Below are positions 55,300 to 64,000 of a DNA stretch of 64,000 nt, one piece after another. The position numbers and the translations under genes were made by a program. Within the stretch, counting starts at the first letter, position 1; the number at the start of each line of letters is the position of its first letter. The notes below the pieces were generated by a model that made no database searches, was not told the DNA's origin, and saw only the letters and a list, made by a program, of their open reading frames with translations. The DNA comes from Rhodothermales bacterium (GTDB taxonomy: Bacteria; Bacteroidota; Rhodothermia; Rhodothermales; Bin80): the NCBI GenBank assembly GCA_951812585.1, contig OX638318.1, positions 2,044,380-2,108,379 of the forward strand. The letters run 5' to 3'.

Positions 55300-55709
55300 C
55301 GCCCGAAAGCAGCTTCTCGTGGACCTCGCGGATCAGGCGGCTTGACAGAGGAAAGCCATCGTTTCCCAGGCGGTGCAAGCCGTGCTCAAGTGCTGACACG
55401 TAATTTGAGACCTCGCGAATGTCGTCCGTAGGAGCACGGGTGCCTTCGCAAGCTCGAAGAGCAGCAAATCTGACAGTGACGTGAAGACTGGACGCCTTCT
55501 ATCTGGGAGGATAGTACCGCCTCCTTGCGGATGTAAGTGTACAGAAAGAGTGCGGTCTCTGGCAGTAGTGTTGAAACGACATCAAGTTGGCCCAATGCGT
55601 GGGCCGCCGACTCCAGAAGTTCTATCAGGCCATCAGCAAGCGTTATGGGTGGCTCGGGCGGGAGCGGCTTCGGTACAAAGGCACGAACAGTTTCGCGACC
55701 AGAGTACAT
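55300..55709 (-). pseudogene. Broken Fic-family gene (N-terminal part)
   Basis: The minus strand encodes a Fic/DOC N-terminal domain (PF13784-like): GRETVRAFVPKPLPPEPP, then LYTYIRKEAVLSSQIEG. Near 55480 a net +2 shift moves the frame to SLSDLLLFELAKAPVL. Near 55430 a lost base moves it again to TDDIREVSNYVSALEHGL and LIREVHEKLLSGG. The catalytic HPFxxGNGR part is absent; homology fades near 55310 and the frame closes at 55253. Confidence 0.8.
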
Positions 55710-56388
55710 TACGCGATCGTAGCCTGATTTTCAGCGTTGCATGGCAGGTCATTCTTATGTCAGTTTTTGCAACAACGCAATACACTGTTTTTATTTACGC
55801 TCCAATTTGAAATAGAGGGAGAGATGGTCTCGCCACTATCGGCTCCGCCTGCGCGCGATGTCCAGCACCCAATTCGCTGGTCACCGTGTTATCCATGCAG
55901 TTATCCATGCACGTGCATGTACAGAAAAGACACCCTGATTCTGGTCCAAAGGCTGGGTTACTGGCAACCTGACCCAAGCCGAGGCACTCTCGCATTTGAC
56001 CAGGATCGCCGGTACGTGTGAGGGATGGCTCTGGCGGAAGCGACTGTTATACTGGCACGAGTCCTCACGGTACAGCCGTTCGTCAGGCCATGCGTGGCTA
56101 TTCTCTGCAAGCATCCCCAACCACCAGACTAGGCCCTGAAAACCCGAACATCAACCCAGTACCTGAAGACCTTGCAAAACGGGCAATATCGACCGGAATA
56201 GATGGGCAAGATCATTCAGAACAGTCGGACAATATCATCAGAATACGCACTACGATCAGCAGAGGGCGCTGCGTAGTTTGGGACGTTGCACCAACGCCGT
56301 CGCCAGCGGCAAGCCACGCAAAATCACGTCTCTTGCCCTGGCAGGACTCCACCATGAGCTTGTGCAGCACGCTGGGCCGCGGCTGATA
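55710..56388. other. Non-coding stretch
   Basis: About 680 bases between the Fic remnant and the first small membrane protein hold no recognisable gene. A short direct repeat (TTATCCATGC twice at about 55890-55910) is the only pattern noticed. Confidence 0.35.
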
Positions 56389-56916
56389 CTACATGCCCTC
56401 CGATTCGTCCTCAGGTGAGTCGCCGAGCTTCCAGATGCCACGGCCAATGGCACCGCCAACCAAGCCCAGAAGTGTACCGAAAATCAGACCTAGAACAATA
56501 TTAAAGATAAGGCCAAACGGTCCGTCAAAGAACTCCATGAACCCTTGCATCATCTCGATGCTCGCCGGATCCATCGCGCTGTTATTCGGCATCTCGCGTA
56601 AGGCCTCTGCGGAGCTCGGCAAGATACCTATTAGCTGCAAGATGTACGAAAGTGCTGGCGCAACAGCACCAGCAAGCGCCCCTGCCTTTGCGCCCAAGGC
56701 CGACCCCTTGCCGCCCGTCAAAGTCAACGAGTACTCGTTAGTATAATGCCAGACGGCAACGAGCCCGCAGGAGACATAGGCCAAGCAGGCCAGGCACGAA
56801 AAGACCATATTAAATGGCATTGCCAGTGTCGCTGCCAAGTAGCCGCATACCACGACCAGCAGGCTACCGGCTAATCCGCCGACGAGGTATGAACGCTGGC
56901 TTGGAGGCATGGTCAT
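56389..56916 (-). CDS. Glycine-rich small membrane protein, paralogue 1
   Basis: I do not recognise the family. The 175-residue protein has four or five predicted helices. The first two are about 10-30 and 35-55, followed by the shared motif CGLVAVWHYTNEYSLTL (51-67) and a glycine/alanine-rich pair of helices (about 68-97). A variable acidic loop (about 100-125) leads to a final glycine-zipper helix (LIFGTLLGLVGGAIGRGIWKLGD) and an acidic tail. It resembles the two genes upstream (157 residues each). The start is either Met1 or Met3. Confidence 0.75.
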   Translation of the reverse strand: MTMPPSQRSYLVGGLAGSLLVVVCGYLAATLAMPFNMVFSCLACLAYVSCGLVAVWHYTNEYSLTLTGGKGSALGAKAGALAGAVAPALSYILQLIGILPSSAEALREMPNNSAMDPASIEMMQGFMEFFDGPFGLIFNIVLGLIFGTLLGLVGGAIGRGIWKLGDSPEDESEGM

Positions 56917-57178
56917 GTCTGATTGCGTGAATGAAATCCCGTCTATGGGCCAAGCGGTATGGGCAAGCCGCCCGCTCCCGCACGGCTAAGGTACAAACGA
57001 CAGCATTACGTCCGCAAAGCGTCGCATTAGCGCCTTGCGTCCGTGCCACTGCGTGCCCGCCGGCAATGCGCTGATGTCCTGATCATCACGCCGCCCTGCC
57101 CAAGGGGTCGCTGTCCTGTGCAGCGGATTTCCACCCTGCCCAAAGGGTCGAGCCAGTACGCAGGCCGTCGTTCGACTG

Positions 57179-57652
57179 CTACTCAGCTTCCGCTTCCGAC
57201 TCGTCGCCTTTTTTCCAGATGGCGCCGCCAATAACGCCGCCCACAAGGCCCATCACGGTGCCAATGACCGTGCCTACCACGATGCCTCCGGCACTAACCA
57301 TGAACTCGGCTATGCGCGCCGCATTCGCATCCCCTACGGCCATTGCTTCCTCTAGGATTTCCGCATTGGACGGGAGGACTCCAACGGATTGAAGCAGGAT
57401 GTAGAGGAAGGAGCCCACGATTGCGCCGCACAAGCCGGCTAATGCGCCCAGCCCAATCGACTGCGGAGGACGCAAGGTGACGGAGTACTCATTCGTATAG
57501 TGCCATACGGCAATCAGGCCGCAGAGGATATAGGAAAGGCACGCAAAAATGCCCAGGAATTCGCTGATGGTGTTCTGCAGAACCTGGAACGTAACAGCGA
57601 TTATAGCACCGGCGGCACCGCCGATGAGCGCAGATGTAAACTTTGAAAGCAT
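57179..57652 (-). CDS. Glycine-rich small membrane protein, paralogue 2
   Basis: This 157-residue protein has the same plan as its neighbours: helices at about 7-25 and 30-48, the motif CGLIAVWHYTNEYSVTL, glycine-rich helices at about 65-95 and 120-150 (GTVIGTVMGLVGGVIGGAIWKKGD), and an acidic end (ESEAEAE). It is closest to paralogue 1. No charged catalytic pattern is visible, so it is more likely a structural or channel-like protein than an enzyme. This is inference. Confidence 0.75.
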   Translation of the reverse strand: MLSKFTSALIGGAAGAIIAVTFQVLQNTISEFLGIFACLSYILCGLIAVWHYTNEYSVTLRPPQSIGLGALAGLCGAIVGSFLYILLQSVGVLPSNAEILEEAMAVGDANAARIAEFMVSAGGIVVGTVIGTVMGLVGGVIGGAIWKKGDESEAEAE

Positions 57653-57821
57653 AGCAATGAAGTTGGTGAATCAGAGATTGAAGGCACACCATGCGTGTGG
57701 CGCAATGCCCGTTGCAGCACAGCGCCCCCGGGCGCATGGACGTATGCCGTGAATGTGCGGCGAGGAGTAGCGCAAGGCGAACGAATGTGACACGAACTGT
57801 TCAGTCAAGGTATAAGACAGC

Positions 57822-58295
57822 CTACTGAGCCGCTGAAGGTCTGCGCCAGAAAAACCAGCCGATGGCGCCGCCCACGAGGCCCAACACACTTCCGATCCCA
57901 GTCAACGCAATCAAAAGGACAACCTCGATGTGATTCAGGACCGCCTTCACCGCTGCTTCCGCGGGCCCTTCCAATGAGGTCATGGCGGAAGCTTCGGCAA
58001 GCTGCGACTGCGAAGACCCAAGATCCAGTGCGATGATGACAATGACGCCGATTGCGGTCAAGAGGCCGCCACAAGCCCCGGCCAATGCGCCCATTCCGAC
58101 GCCTTCGCCGCCCGTGACTGGCCTGTTCTGCGCCTTCGTGAAGTGTCGCACTGCCAGCACGCCGCAGCCAATAAGGGCAGCGCAAGCGAATACGTCAATG
58201 AAATCATTGTAGAGCGTATCAGCTACCTCCAGCGCGATGGCAATGATGCCGCCCAGGAAGCCCGCTGCAAGGGCCGATTTGACGTAGGGTGTCAT
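57822..58295 (-). CDS. Glycine-rich small membrane protein, paralogue 3
   Basis: With the ATG at 58295 this protein is also 157 residues, and MTPYVKSALAAGFLGGIIAIALEV lines up with MLSKFTSALIGGAAGAIIAVTFQV of paralogue 2. The middle motif has diverged (CGVLAVRHFTKAQNRPVTGG instead of CGLIAVWHYTNEYS). The last helix reads GSVLGLVGGAIGWFFWRR and ends in a basic rather than acidic tail. A longer frame starting at 58370 is less likely because it breaks this alignment. Confidence 0.7.
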   Translation of the reverse strand: MTPYVKSALAAGFLGGIIAIALEVADTLYNDFIDVFACAALIGCGVLAVRHFTKAQNRPVTGGEGVGMGALAGACGGLLTAIGVIVIIALDLGSSQSQLAEASAMTSLEGPAEAAVKAVLNHIEVVLLIALTGIGSVLGLVGGAIGWFFWRRPSAAQ

Positions 58296-58402
58296 AAGCA
58301 GGTCAGAAGTGAGCCAGCCGGCCGCCATGGCAACCAAAGATAGAAACTTCCAGGTAATTCGTAAAGGCACCGTAAAGACATCGAAGCGTGTTGCAGCACG
58401 CC

Positions 58403-58927
58403 TTACGGCTCGTGGCCGGCAAACTGATTGCCCGTTGCCGCCACCCCCGGTGCACGCTGGGCCTTGGGCTCCGAGGTAGGACTAGAGAGGGCCAGTGCCA
58501 CAAAAAGGCCTGCCATCAGCCCGAAGATACCCCCCGTCACGACGCGACTAAGCGGCGTGTTATCCCACACGCCGAGTGCGCCCACAGTCCAATCCATGCC
58601 CAGGGGAATCAGGGAAAGGGCAACCAGCAGCTTGGAATGCGCCCACAATCTTGCCTCCCAGCGGCAGACCCAGAGGTAAGCCACCGGGCCAACAAACAGG
58701 CCCCAGTATATGCCGTAGCACCGGTGGCACACCGCAAGCGCCGTGCCATCCACATGAAACGACCGCTCAGCAATCTGATGGCACACGGGCGCAAAGGCGT
58801 GCATGACCAGAACACGCAGTGGTAAATCCACAAAAGGCGGCAACGTCGCAAGGAGCAGGAGGACGCCCATCAGCCCCGCGCCCAAGGCCCAGCTCCGCCA
58901 TCGTATGTCCGGTACCATCCCTGCCAT
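58403..58927 (-). CDS. DUF2085 membrane protein
   Basis: From the ATG at 58927 this is a 174-residue protein with about four membrane helices. It carries the DUF2085 pattern: PVCHQIAERSFHVDG followed by CHRCYGIYWGLFVG, with paired Cys/His residues that may bind a metal. The family has no firm function. The gene lies 107 bases before the first glycine-rich membrane protein (paralogue 3) and 155 bases from CIRCE, in the opposite direction to groES. A longer frame to 59089 would cross the CIRCE element and is unlikely. Confidence 0.85.
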   Translation of the reverse strand: MAGMVPDIRWRSWALGAGLMGVLLLLATLPPFVDLPLRVLVMHAFAPVCHQIAERSFHVDGTALAVCHRCYGIYWGLFVGPVAYLWVCRWEARLWAHSKLLVALSLIPLGMDWTVGALGVWDNTPLSRVVTGGIFGLMAGLFVALALSSPTSEPKAQRAPGVAATGNQFAGHEP

Positions 58928-59082
58928 TGGTGTCAGTATACCGACCGGTCTGTCATACGGATGCTGACAATCTGGGGCAACCCGAGCGTCGTCAGCACTT
59001 GGCACCCTTTTTGTGAAATGCTCACGAAAGCAGGAAGCCCTGCGATAGTCACTGGAACACCACGCCGTATGCGCGGGTTCAA

Positions 59083-59109
59083 TTGGCACTCTATAGCCGA
59101 GAGTGCTAA
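59083..59109. promoter_or_regulatory. CIRCE element (HrcA operator)
   Basis: TTGGCACTC-N9-GAGTGCTAA matches the CIRCE consensus TTAGCACTC-N9-GAGTGCTAA with a single change. It lies 45 bases before groES, the classical position, so HrcA is expected to repress groESL until heat shock. Confidence 0.95.
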
Positions 59110-59154
59110 CAAAACCGAGTAACCAAACACTAAACCAGCATGGAGGGTACGCCC

Positions 59155-61117
<1,963 letters not shown>

Positions 61118-61164
61118 GTCCGCACGGCCCAGTCGACCAAGTCGACATCACAGGCAAAAAGGCA

Positions 61165-61198
61165 AAGGGGGTGGGGCCCAGCGTGGTCTCACCCCCTT
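61165..61198 (-). terminator. Hairpin terminator between groEL and glmM
   Basis: AAGGGGGTG (61165-61173) pairs perfectly with CACCCCCTT (61190-61198); five more inner pairs extend the stem. On the minus strand a T-rich stretch follows, so it best fits the end of glmM, whose stop codon lies inside the stem. It may also slow transcription from groEL. Confidence 0.8.
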
Positions 61199-62565
61199 GC
61201 TGGTTCAGCCAGGCGTCTCATGAACCGGGATGCCAGCGCACGCGCCAGCGCCGCCGTACGGGCCTCCGTATAGATCCGGACGATGGGCTCCGTGTTGGAC
61301 TTTCTAAGGTGCACCCAGGCGTCCGGAAAATCCAGCTTGACTCCGTCAACAGTGGAGAGTTCTGCGCGGTCGTCGTCCCGGTAGCGCTCGGCGATGGCCG
61401 CGAGGGCGGCATCAGGGTCCGCAAGCTGCACCTTTTCCTTGGCCATGCTGTAGCGCGGCAGGCCGCGTCGCACCGCAGATAATGTCAGCTGCGCGGACGC
61501 CAGGTGCTGCAGCACCATGGCCGCACCCACCAGCGCATCGCGCCCATAATGCAGGTCGGGCAGAATGACGCCGCCGTTGCCCTCGCCGCCCAGGATGGCA
61601 CCCACCGCCTGCATCTTTTTGACCACATTGATCTCGCCTACTGCGGAACGGTAGACCCGCTGCCCGTAGCGCGCGGCCACATCATTGATTGCGCGCGAGG
61701 ATGAAAGATTGGTCGCAAAGGGCCCGCTGCGCTGCCGCCACAGAAAGTCCGCGGCAACCACCTGCGTAAGCTCTTCGCTGACATAATGGCCGTGCTCGTC
61801 GATTAATGCCAGGCGATCGGCATCCGGGTCGACAACAAGTCCCAGGTCATATCCATGCTCACGCACGCACGCCATCGTTTGGGCGAGGTGCGCAGGCAAC
61901 GGCTCCGGTGGGTGCGCAAAGTGCCCGGTGGGCTCGCCGTTGAGCAGCAGGATATCGCCAGGCTGCACGCCGAGGCACTCTAGGAGGCGGGGCAGTGCCA
62001 ACGCGCCGACCGAGTTGATGCCGTCGACCACGACCTTGAAGCGGCGTGCTCTGATGCGGTCTATGTCGATAAAATCCAGCGCTGCTATGGCAGCGATGTG
62101 TTCATCCAGGAAGTCCTGCTGCGCATAGCGGCCGATGCGTTTGCCGTGCGGGGCCGGCGGCTTGCCGGCGGCTGCCATGACGCGGGCACTCTCCTCGGGT
62201 GAGAGAAACTCGCTCTTTTCGTTCAGGAGCTTGAGCGCATTCCATTCCCCTGCGTTGTGCGAAGCGGAAAGGATGATCCCGCCGCGCGCCGGGGCTTGCA
62301 GCACCGCCATCGCCACTGTAGGCGTCGTGGCCAGGCCCGCATCGATAACATCCAAACCCAGGCTGCGCAGCGTACCCATGACGATCTGGGCGCAGACCTC
62401 CCCTGACACGCGTGCATCTCTGCCGACTACAATGCGCGGCGGCAGGTGCTGCGTGCGGCTTACGGCCCAGGCGCCATAGGCCAGCGTGTACCGCGTGAGC
62501 ACCGACGCGTCTAGCCCTCGCCCGAAGATGCCGCGGATGCCGGAGATGCTTGCAATGAGTGTCAT
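61189..62565 (-). CDS. glmM: Phosphoglucosamine mutase (phosphohexomutase family)
   Basis: GlmM converts glucosamine 6-phosphate to glucosamine 1-phosphate for UDP-GlcNAc synthesis. The protein is 458 residues. The active-site serine is in ILSASHNAGEWNALK, the metal site is DPDADRLALID and the C-terminal phosphate loop is RKSNTEPIVRIY, with the RxSNTEP arginine and serine. The N-terminus TLIASISGIRGIFG fits the Bacteroidota GlmM group. The related phosphomannomutase role cannot be fully excluded. Its start codon overlaps the start of ctaA by 2 bases. Confidence 0.93.
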   Translation of the reverse strand: MTLIASISGIRGIFGRGLDASVLTRYTLAYGAWAVSRTQHLPPRIVVGRDARVSGEVCAQIVMGTLRSLGLDVIDAGLATTPTVAMAVLQAPARGGIILSASHNAGEWNALKLLNEKSEFLSPEESARVMAAAGKPPAPHGKRIGRYAQQDFLDEHIAAIAALDFIDIDRIRARRFKVVVDGINSVGALALPRLLECLGVQPGDILLLNGEPTGHFAHPPEPLPAHLAQTMACVREHGYDLGLVVDPDADRLALIDEHGHYVSEELTQVVAADFLWRQRSGPFATNLSSSRAINDVAARYGQRVYRSAVGEINVVKKMQAVGAILGGEGNGGVILPDLHYGRDALVGAAMVLQHLASAQLTLSAVRRGLPRYSMAKEKVQLADPDAALAAIAERYRDDDRAELSTVDGVKLDFPDAWVHLRKSNTEPIVRIYTEARTAALARALASRFMRRLAEPARG

Positions 62566-63598
62566 GTGGGCAGCAAGTAGGTTTGTGCAAAGTGCTGCAC
62601 AGCGTGCGGATCTGGGCGGTGGAACAGCCTCCGCTTCGGCATTGTTGCAATGGGCTGAACTGCAATCAGCTCTATTGGATTCCGCCGCTGGTAATGGATC
62701 CCTGCGATATGCGCCCTGGCGTCACCGGTACGCGCTCTTGGGGATGGTGCTGTGCCTCACGCTCATTGGCTGGGGCGGCTGGGTGACCAGCATTGATGCC
62801 GGTCTTGCAGTTCCGGACTGGCCCACCTCCTTCGGGTCGCTGGATCCTTTCGCGACAGGATTCAATGATCCGGCCAATCCGGCGTCCAAGTGGTGGCAGG
62901 TTACCCCGATCCTAGCGGAGCATGGGCACCGCCTGCTGGGCGCACTCCTAGGACTCTGGGCGCTAGGCCTGGTGCTGTGGACCTGGAGAGCGGAACCACG
63001 CCGCGGCGTGAAACTCCTTGCACTTGCCGTGCTGGGCCTGGTCGTTCTGCAAGGGATCCTGGGCGGACTCCGTGTACTCTGGGTTTCGATGGATCTGGCC
63101 GTGGTACACGCACTTGGGGCGCAGATTTTCTTTGCATCCATCATGGCGATGGCGGTGGTGTCTTCTGCAGAATGGATCCGGCGGGAAGTGGCCTGGCACG
63201 CACCGCGCGTTCTGGTGCGGCTGAGCCTGTGGACGGCGTTCGCGCTCTTTGCACAGATACTCCTGGGGGCGCTGCTCAGGCATCCCGGCGGGGGCGTGCA
63301 CCTGGGTTTTGTGCTGACGCATGTCGGCGGCAGCATTGCCGTGCTGGTACTCATCGTGTTGCTCTTCAGTCGACTGCAAAAGCGCGGCTTGCTGCGCCGG
63401 TGGGCGTGGAGCTTGATGGGAGCCCTGAGCATACAGCTGATGCTCGGCATCATGGCGCTTCTCGTGCTGTTTTACGAAGAGAGCCTCGGCGTACGTTCGT
63501 TGTGGCAGGTGATCTTGAACTCAGCGCACCTTATGGTGGGTACACTCCTCTTTGGCATGACTGTGGGGATTACGCTCCAACTGATACGGAGGAGATAG
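62564..63598 (+). CDS. ctaA: Heme A synthase (COX15/CtaA)
   Basis: CtaA oxidises heme O to heme A for aa3-type oxidases, in the inner membrane. The best start in the reading frame is the ATG at 62564 (344 residues), which overlaps the glmM start on the other strand by 2 bases. The first 60 residues are not conserved, so the true start may be an alternative codon further in. The family is clear from about eight membrane helices, GWVTSIDAGLAVPDWPTSFG, LAEHGHRLLGALLGL and HALGAQIFFA, with the heme-ligand histidines. It precedes ctaB by 1 base. Confidence 0.92.
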   Translation: MWAASRFVQSAAQRADLGGGTASASALLQWAELQSALLDSAAGNGSLRYAPWRHRYALLGMVLCLTLIGWGGWVTSIDAGLAVPDWPTSFGSLDPFATGFNDPANPASKWWQVTPILAEHGHRLLGALLGLWALGLVLWTWRAEPRRGVKLLALAVLGLVVLQGILGGLRVLWVSMDLAVVHALGAQIFFASIMAMAVVSSAEWIRREVAWHAPRVLVRLSLWTAFALFAQILLGALLRHPGGGVHLGFVLTHVGGSIAVLVLIVLLFSRLQKRGLLRRWAWSLMGALSIQLMLGIMALLVLFYEESLGVRSLWQVILNSAHLMVGTLLFGMTVGITLQLIRRR

Positions 63599-63599
63599 C

Positions 63600-64000
63600 G
63601 TGGAAGCGCAGACAGAAACGCTGTCGAATCCGCGGCGCGCCCGCTGGGGTTTCACGCGCCCGCGCACTGATGCGGATGCTGATCGGGCGTCCGCGCGGGA
63701 CTACTGGGTGCTGGTCAAGCCCGAGATTTCCTTCCTGGTCACGGTGTCGGCCCTGGCAGGCTTCCTGCTGGGCTCTCCTGGTGCGATCCGCGGTGCAACG
63801 CTCCTTTTGACCTTGGCTGGCACCGCGCTGTCCGCTGCCGGCAGCGGCGTGCTTAACCACTATGCGGAGCGCAGGCATGATGCTCTGATGCGCCGCACAG
63901 CGAGTCGACCGCTGCCTGCCGGGCGCGTTGCACCACAGGCCGCGCTGATCTATGGCCTGGCACTGGTCGTCCTGGGCCTGGGTGTGCTCTGGTTTACAAA
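63600..64000 (+). CDS. ctaB: Protoheme IX farnesyltransferase (COX10/CtaB), 5' part
   Basis: CtaB adds a farnesyl group to heme B to make heme O. It starts with GTG at 63600, preceded by GGAGGAGA, and runs off the window after 133 codons. Residues of about 35-45 hold YWVLVKPEISF, the usual start of the first helix of UbiA-type prenyltransferases. VLNHYAERRHDALMRRTASRPLPAGR follows, which includes the family's NxxxDxxxD-like pattern and RTxxRPLP. It is the product partner of CtaA. Confidence 0.95.
   Translation, partial: MEAQTETLSNPRRARWGFTRPRTDADADRASARDYWVLVKPEISFLVTVSALAGFLLGSPGAIRGATLLLTLAGTALSAAGSGVLNHYAERRHDALMRRTASRPLPAGRVAPQAALIYGLALVVLGLGVLWFT

Noticed and set aside
55890-55920. TTATCCATGC direct repeat resembling DnaA boxes
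   Set aside because: Only two copies close together, no dnaA, no AT-rich unwinding region nearby; not enough for an origin.

Overview
This 64 kb window is bacterial chromosome of fairly high G+C content, and almost all of it is coding. Several features point to the Bacteroidota/Rhodothermota (FCB) group. One is a secreted glycosidase-like protein with a type IX secretion (Por) C-terminal sorting domain. Others are a TonB-dependent receptor with an N-terminal carboxypeptidase-regulatory-like domain, an aerobic complex I operon, heme A/O synthesis genes and a secG/rnpB neighbourhood typical of these bacteria. A Rhodothermales-like marine heterotroph is my best inference; no 16S rRNA is present to test it.

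Layout. 1-9986 is one long minus-strand run: an Lrp/AsnC regulator, an ECF sigma factor, adenylosuccinate lyase, a TonB-dependent receptor and nuoA-B-C-D-E-F (nuoF cut by the window edge). 10.5-14.2 kb holds a cyclase-family lipoprotein, a CAU-anticodon tRNA and a two-FeoA/FeoB ferrous iron operon behind a palindromic operator. 14.4-20.4 kb holds prolyl-tRNA synthetase and a probable sialic-acid unit (a kelch-propeller/sodium-symporter fusion plus a BNR-repeat sialidase). 21.1-22.6 kb is an orphan AAA ATPase next to an IS66 scrap. 22.7-47.4 kb is mostly housekeeping: thrS, a DNA alkylation repair protein, threonine dehydratase with an exported RidA, a membrane subtilase, glpK-glpF, a T9SS glycosidase and TPR protein, aroE, terC, a CPA1 antiporter, glutamate dehydrogenase, serA-plsC, twin UMF1 transporters, rpiB, Nif3 and a degenerate zinc-ribbon protein. 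47.4-52.1 kb holds RNase P RNA, secG, an Omp85 protein, mutY and a small membrane protein.

52.4-55.7 kb is a scrapyard of mobile DNA. A second copy of the 21 kb ATPase lies there in two pieces, and between the pieces sit two transposase 3' fragments facing inward around an intact FkbM methyltransferase. A broken Fic gene follows. 56.4-58.9 kb carries three tandem paralogues of an unrecognised small glycine-rich membrane protein and a DUF2085 protein. 59.1-64 kb has groES-groEL under a CIRCE element, glmM, ctaA (cox15) and the start of ctaB (cox10).

How the genes work together. The nuo genes feed the quinone pool, and ctaA/ctaB supply heme for the terminal oxidase. glpF/glpK take up and phosphorylate glycerol. 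The sialidase/symporter pair probably releases and imports a sugar acid. Threonine dehydratase makes the reactive enamines that RidA proteins clear, but this RidA seems to be exported, which is puzzling. No complete known defence system, prophage or CRISPR array was seen. The best candidates for undescribed biology are the mobile-looking AAA ATPase family, the tandem glycine-rich membrane proteins and the propeller-symporter fusion.
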